6,607 nt of DNA from an uncultured Micrococcales bacterium. Its GTDB lineage: Bacteria > Actinomycetota > Actinomycetes > S36-B12 > GCA-2699445. The notes beneath the pieces are model-generated. The model saw only the letters and a list, made by a program, of their open reading frames with translations, was not told the origin of the DNA and made no database searches. The translations under genes were made by a program, and so were the position numbers. The stretch's first letter is position 1. Each line of letters begins with the position of its first letter. The DNA lies in contig CAIWTL010000175.1 of the NCBI GenBank assembly GCA_903915555.1, positions 1-6,607 on the forward strand, written 5' to 3'. Shown in pieces: positions 6,187-6,607 of this stretch.

Positions 6187-6244
6187 TGGCGTGTCGTGTT
6201 CGACGGCCGCCGCCTCGGTGCCCGCCGAAAGGACCTGTACGGGC

Positions 6245-6589
6245 ATGGTCTGGAGCAACGACTGGGCTATCCGAGCCGCCTGCAACGGCACGGACCCTGA
6301 CGAACTGTTCGTACAGGGCGCGGCCCAGAACCGCGCCAAAGTGATCTGTATGGGGTGCGAGGTGCGGACCGAGTGTCTCGCCGATGCACTCGACAATCGC
6401 GTGGAGTTCGGCGTGTGGGGCGGGATGACCGAGCGCGAGCGTCGGGCGCTCCTGCGGCGGCGGCCCGAGGTCACGTCGTGGCGTCGGCTGCTGCAGACCG
6501 CCCGTGACGAGCATCAACGCGTCGGCGGTGAACTGCCCCTCGTCCCGCAGCAGGTGGACCGCGCGGTCGCGCAGCCGTTCACGTCCTGA
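6245..6589 (+). CDS. wblA: WhiB-family Fe-S transcriptional regulator, WblA/WhiB4 type
   Basis: A 114-residue WhiB-like protein. Four cysteines (13, 35, 38, 44; C-x21-C-x2-C-x5-C) bind a [4Fe-4S] cluster that senses redox state or nitric oxide. The GVWGG turn (56-60) and the following basic stretch TERERRALLRRRP form the DNA-contacting part. TDPDELFVQGAAQNRAK and ECLADALDNRVEFGVWGGM are nearly diagnostic of the WblA/WhiB4 subgroup. In Streptomyces WblA controls development and antibiotic production; in Mycobacterium WhiB4 is a redox-responsive regulator. I chose the ATG at 6245 because MVWSNDWAIRAAC closely resembles what I recall of the WblA N-terminus. GAAAGGA lies 11 bases ahead, somewhat far. 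The frame stays open upstream, with a GTG at 6137 and an ATG at 6161 that would add 36 or 28 unconserved-looking residues. Divergent from the PBP gene, as in related genomes. Confidence 0.93.
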   Translation: MVWSNDWAIRAACNGTDPDELFVQGAAQNRAKVICMGCEVRTECLADALDNRVEFGVWGGMTERERRALLRRRPEVTSWRRLLQTARDEHQRVGGELPLVPQQVDRAVAQPFTS

Positions 6590-6607
6590 CGCACCCTTGC
6601 GGGGATC

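Larger units (their letters stand above)
6020..6244. promoter_or_regulatory. Divergent promoter region between the PBP and wblA-like genes
   Basis: This 225-bp stretch has no credible gene and should hold both promoters. It is visibly more AT-rich in its middle (6061-6130) than the flanking genes. It contains an odd palindrome GGAAGTTCC (6040-6048), GTGGCCAC (6076-6083), the hairpin 6098-6113, GACC/GGTC/GACC pairing segments (6114-6135), a CRP-like site (6136-6151), a TAATGT hexamer (6159-6164) and a small GC hairpin (6174-6186). I could not find a well-spaced -35/-10 pair for the PBP gene. Confidence 0.7.

Noticed and set aside
5932..6517. Minus-strand frames opposite the WhiB gene and divergent region
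   Set aside because: They overlap the conserved WhiB cysteine region in antisense and have no recognisable motif or ribosome binding site.

Overview
The window is GC-rich with strong G/C bias at third codon positions. Its gene content is typical of Actinomycetota: a WblA/WhiB4-type WhiB regulator, an actinobacterial class A penicillin-binding protein, and CCA encoded in the tRNA gene. I cannot place it below phylum from the sequence alone. I found no CRISPR array, insertion sequence, phage gene or integrase, and no base composition suggesting transfer. It reads as core chromosome.

Layout. The left edge holds the 3' end of an aspartate kinase gene (plus strand, ACT domains only). A 96-bp gap follows, with a hairpin and a possible -10 element, then a complete tRNA-Pro(CGG) at 446-522. 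A strong 12-bp-stem hairpin at 524-553 separates the tRNA from a minus-strand block that converges on it.

The minus-strand block, in transcription order, is: a bifunctional class A penicillin-binding protein (6019-3773); a GatB/YqeY-domain protein (3730-3266); a membrane-anchored metallophosphoesterase (3262-2303, GTG start three bases after the previous stop); and a secreted LIP-family lipase/esterase (2257-554) whose stop codon abuts the hairpin. The right side is a 225-bp divergent regulatory region (6020-6244) and a plus-strand wblA-like gene (6245-6589).

How it fits together. The divergent WhiB-regulator/class A PBP pair followed by a metallophosphoesterase recalls the whiB4-ponA2-Rv3683 neighbourhood of Mycobacterium tuberculosis and the wblA-PBP neighbourhood of Streptomyces. 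It links a redox-type Fe-S regulator with peptidoglycan synthesis. The other two minus-strand genes may be co-transcribed or may have their own promoters. Both the YqeY and lipase starts have a -10-like hexamer exactly six bases ahead of the ATG with a G-run between, which suggests leaderless mRNAs.

Most of the unexplained structure lies in the divergent region: a perfect 16-bp hairpin palindrome, overlapping GGTC/GACC pairings, a near-consensus CRP/GlxR-type site and a small GC hairpin in the presumed wblA leader. I do not see a novel multi-gene system here. The findings are regulatory or architectural.
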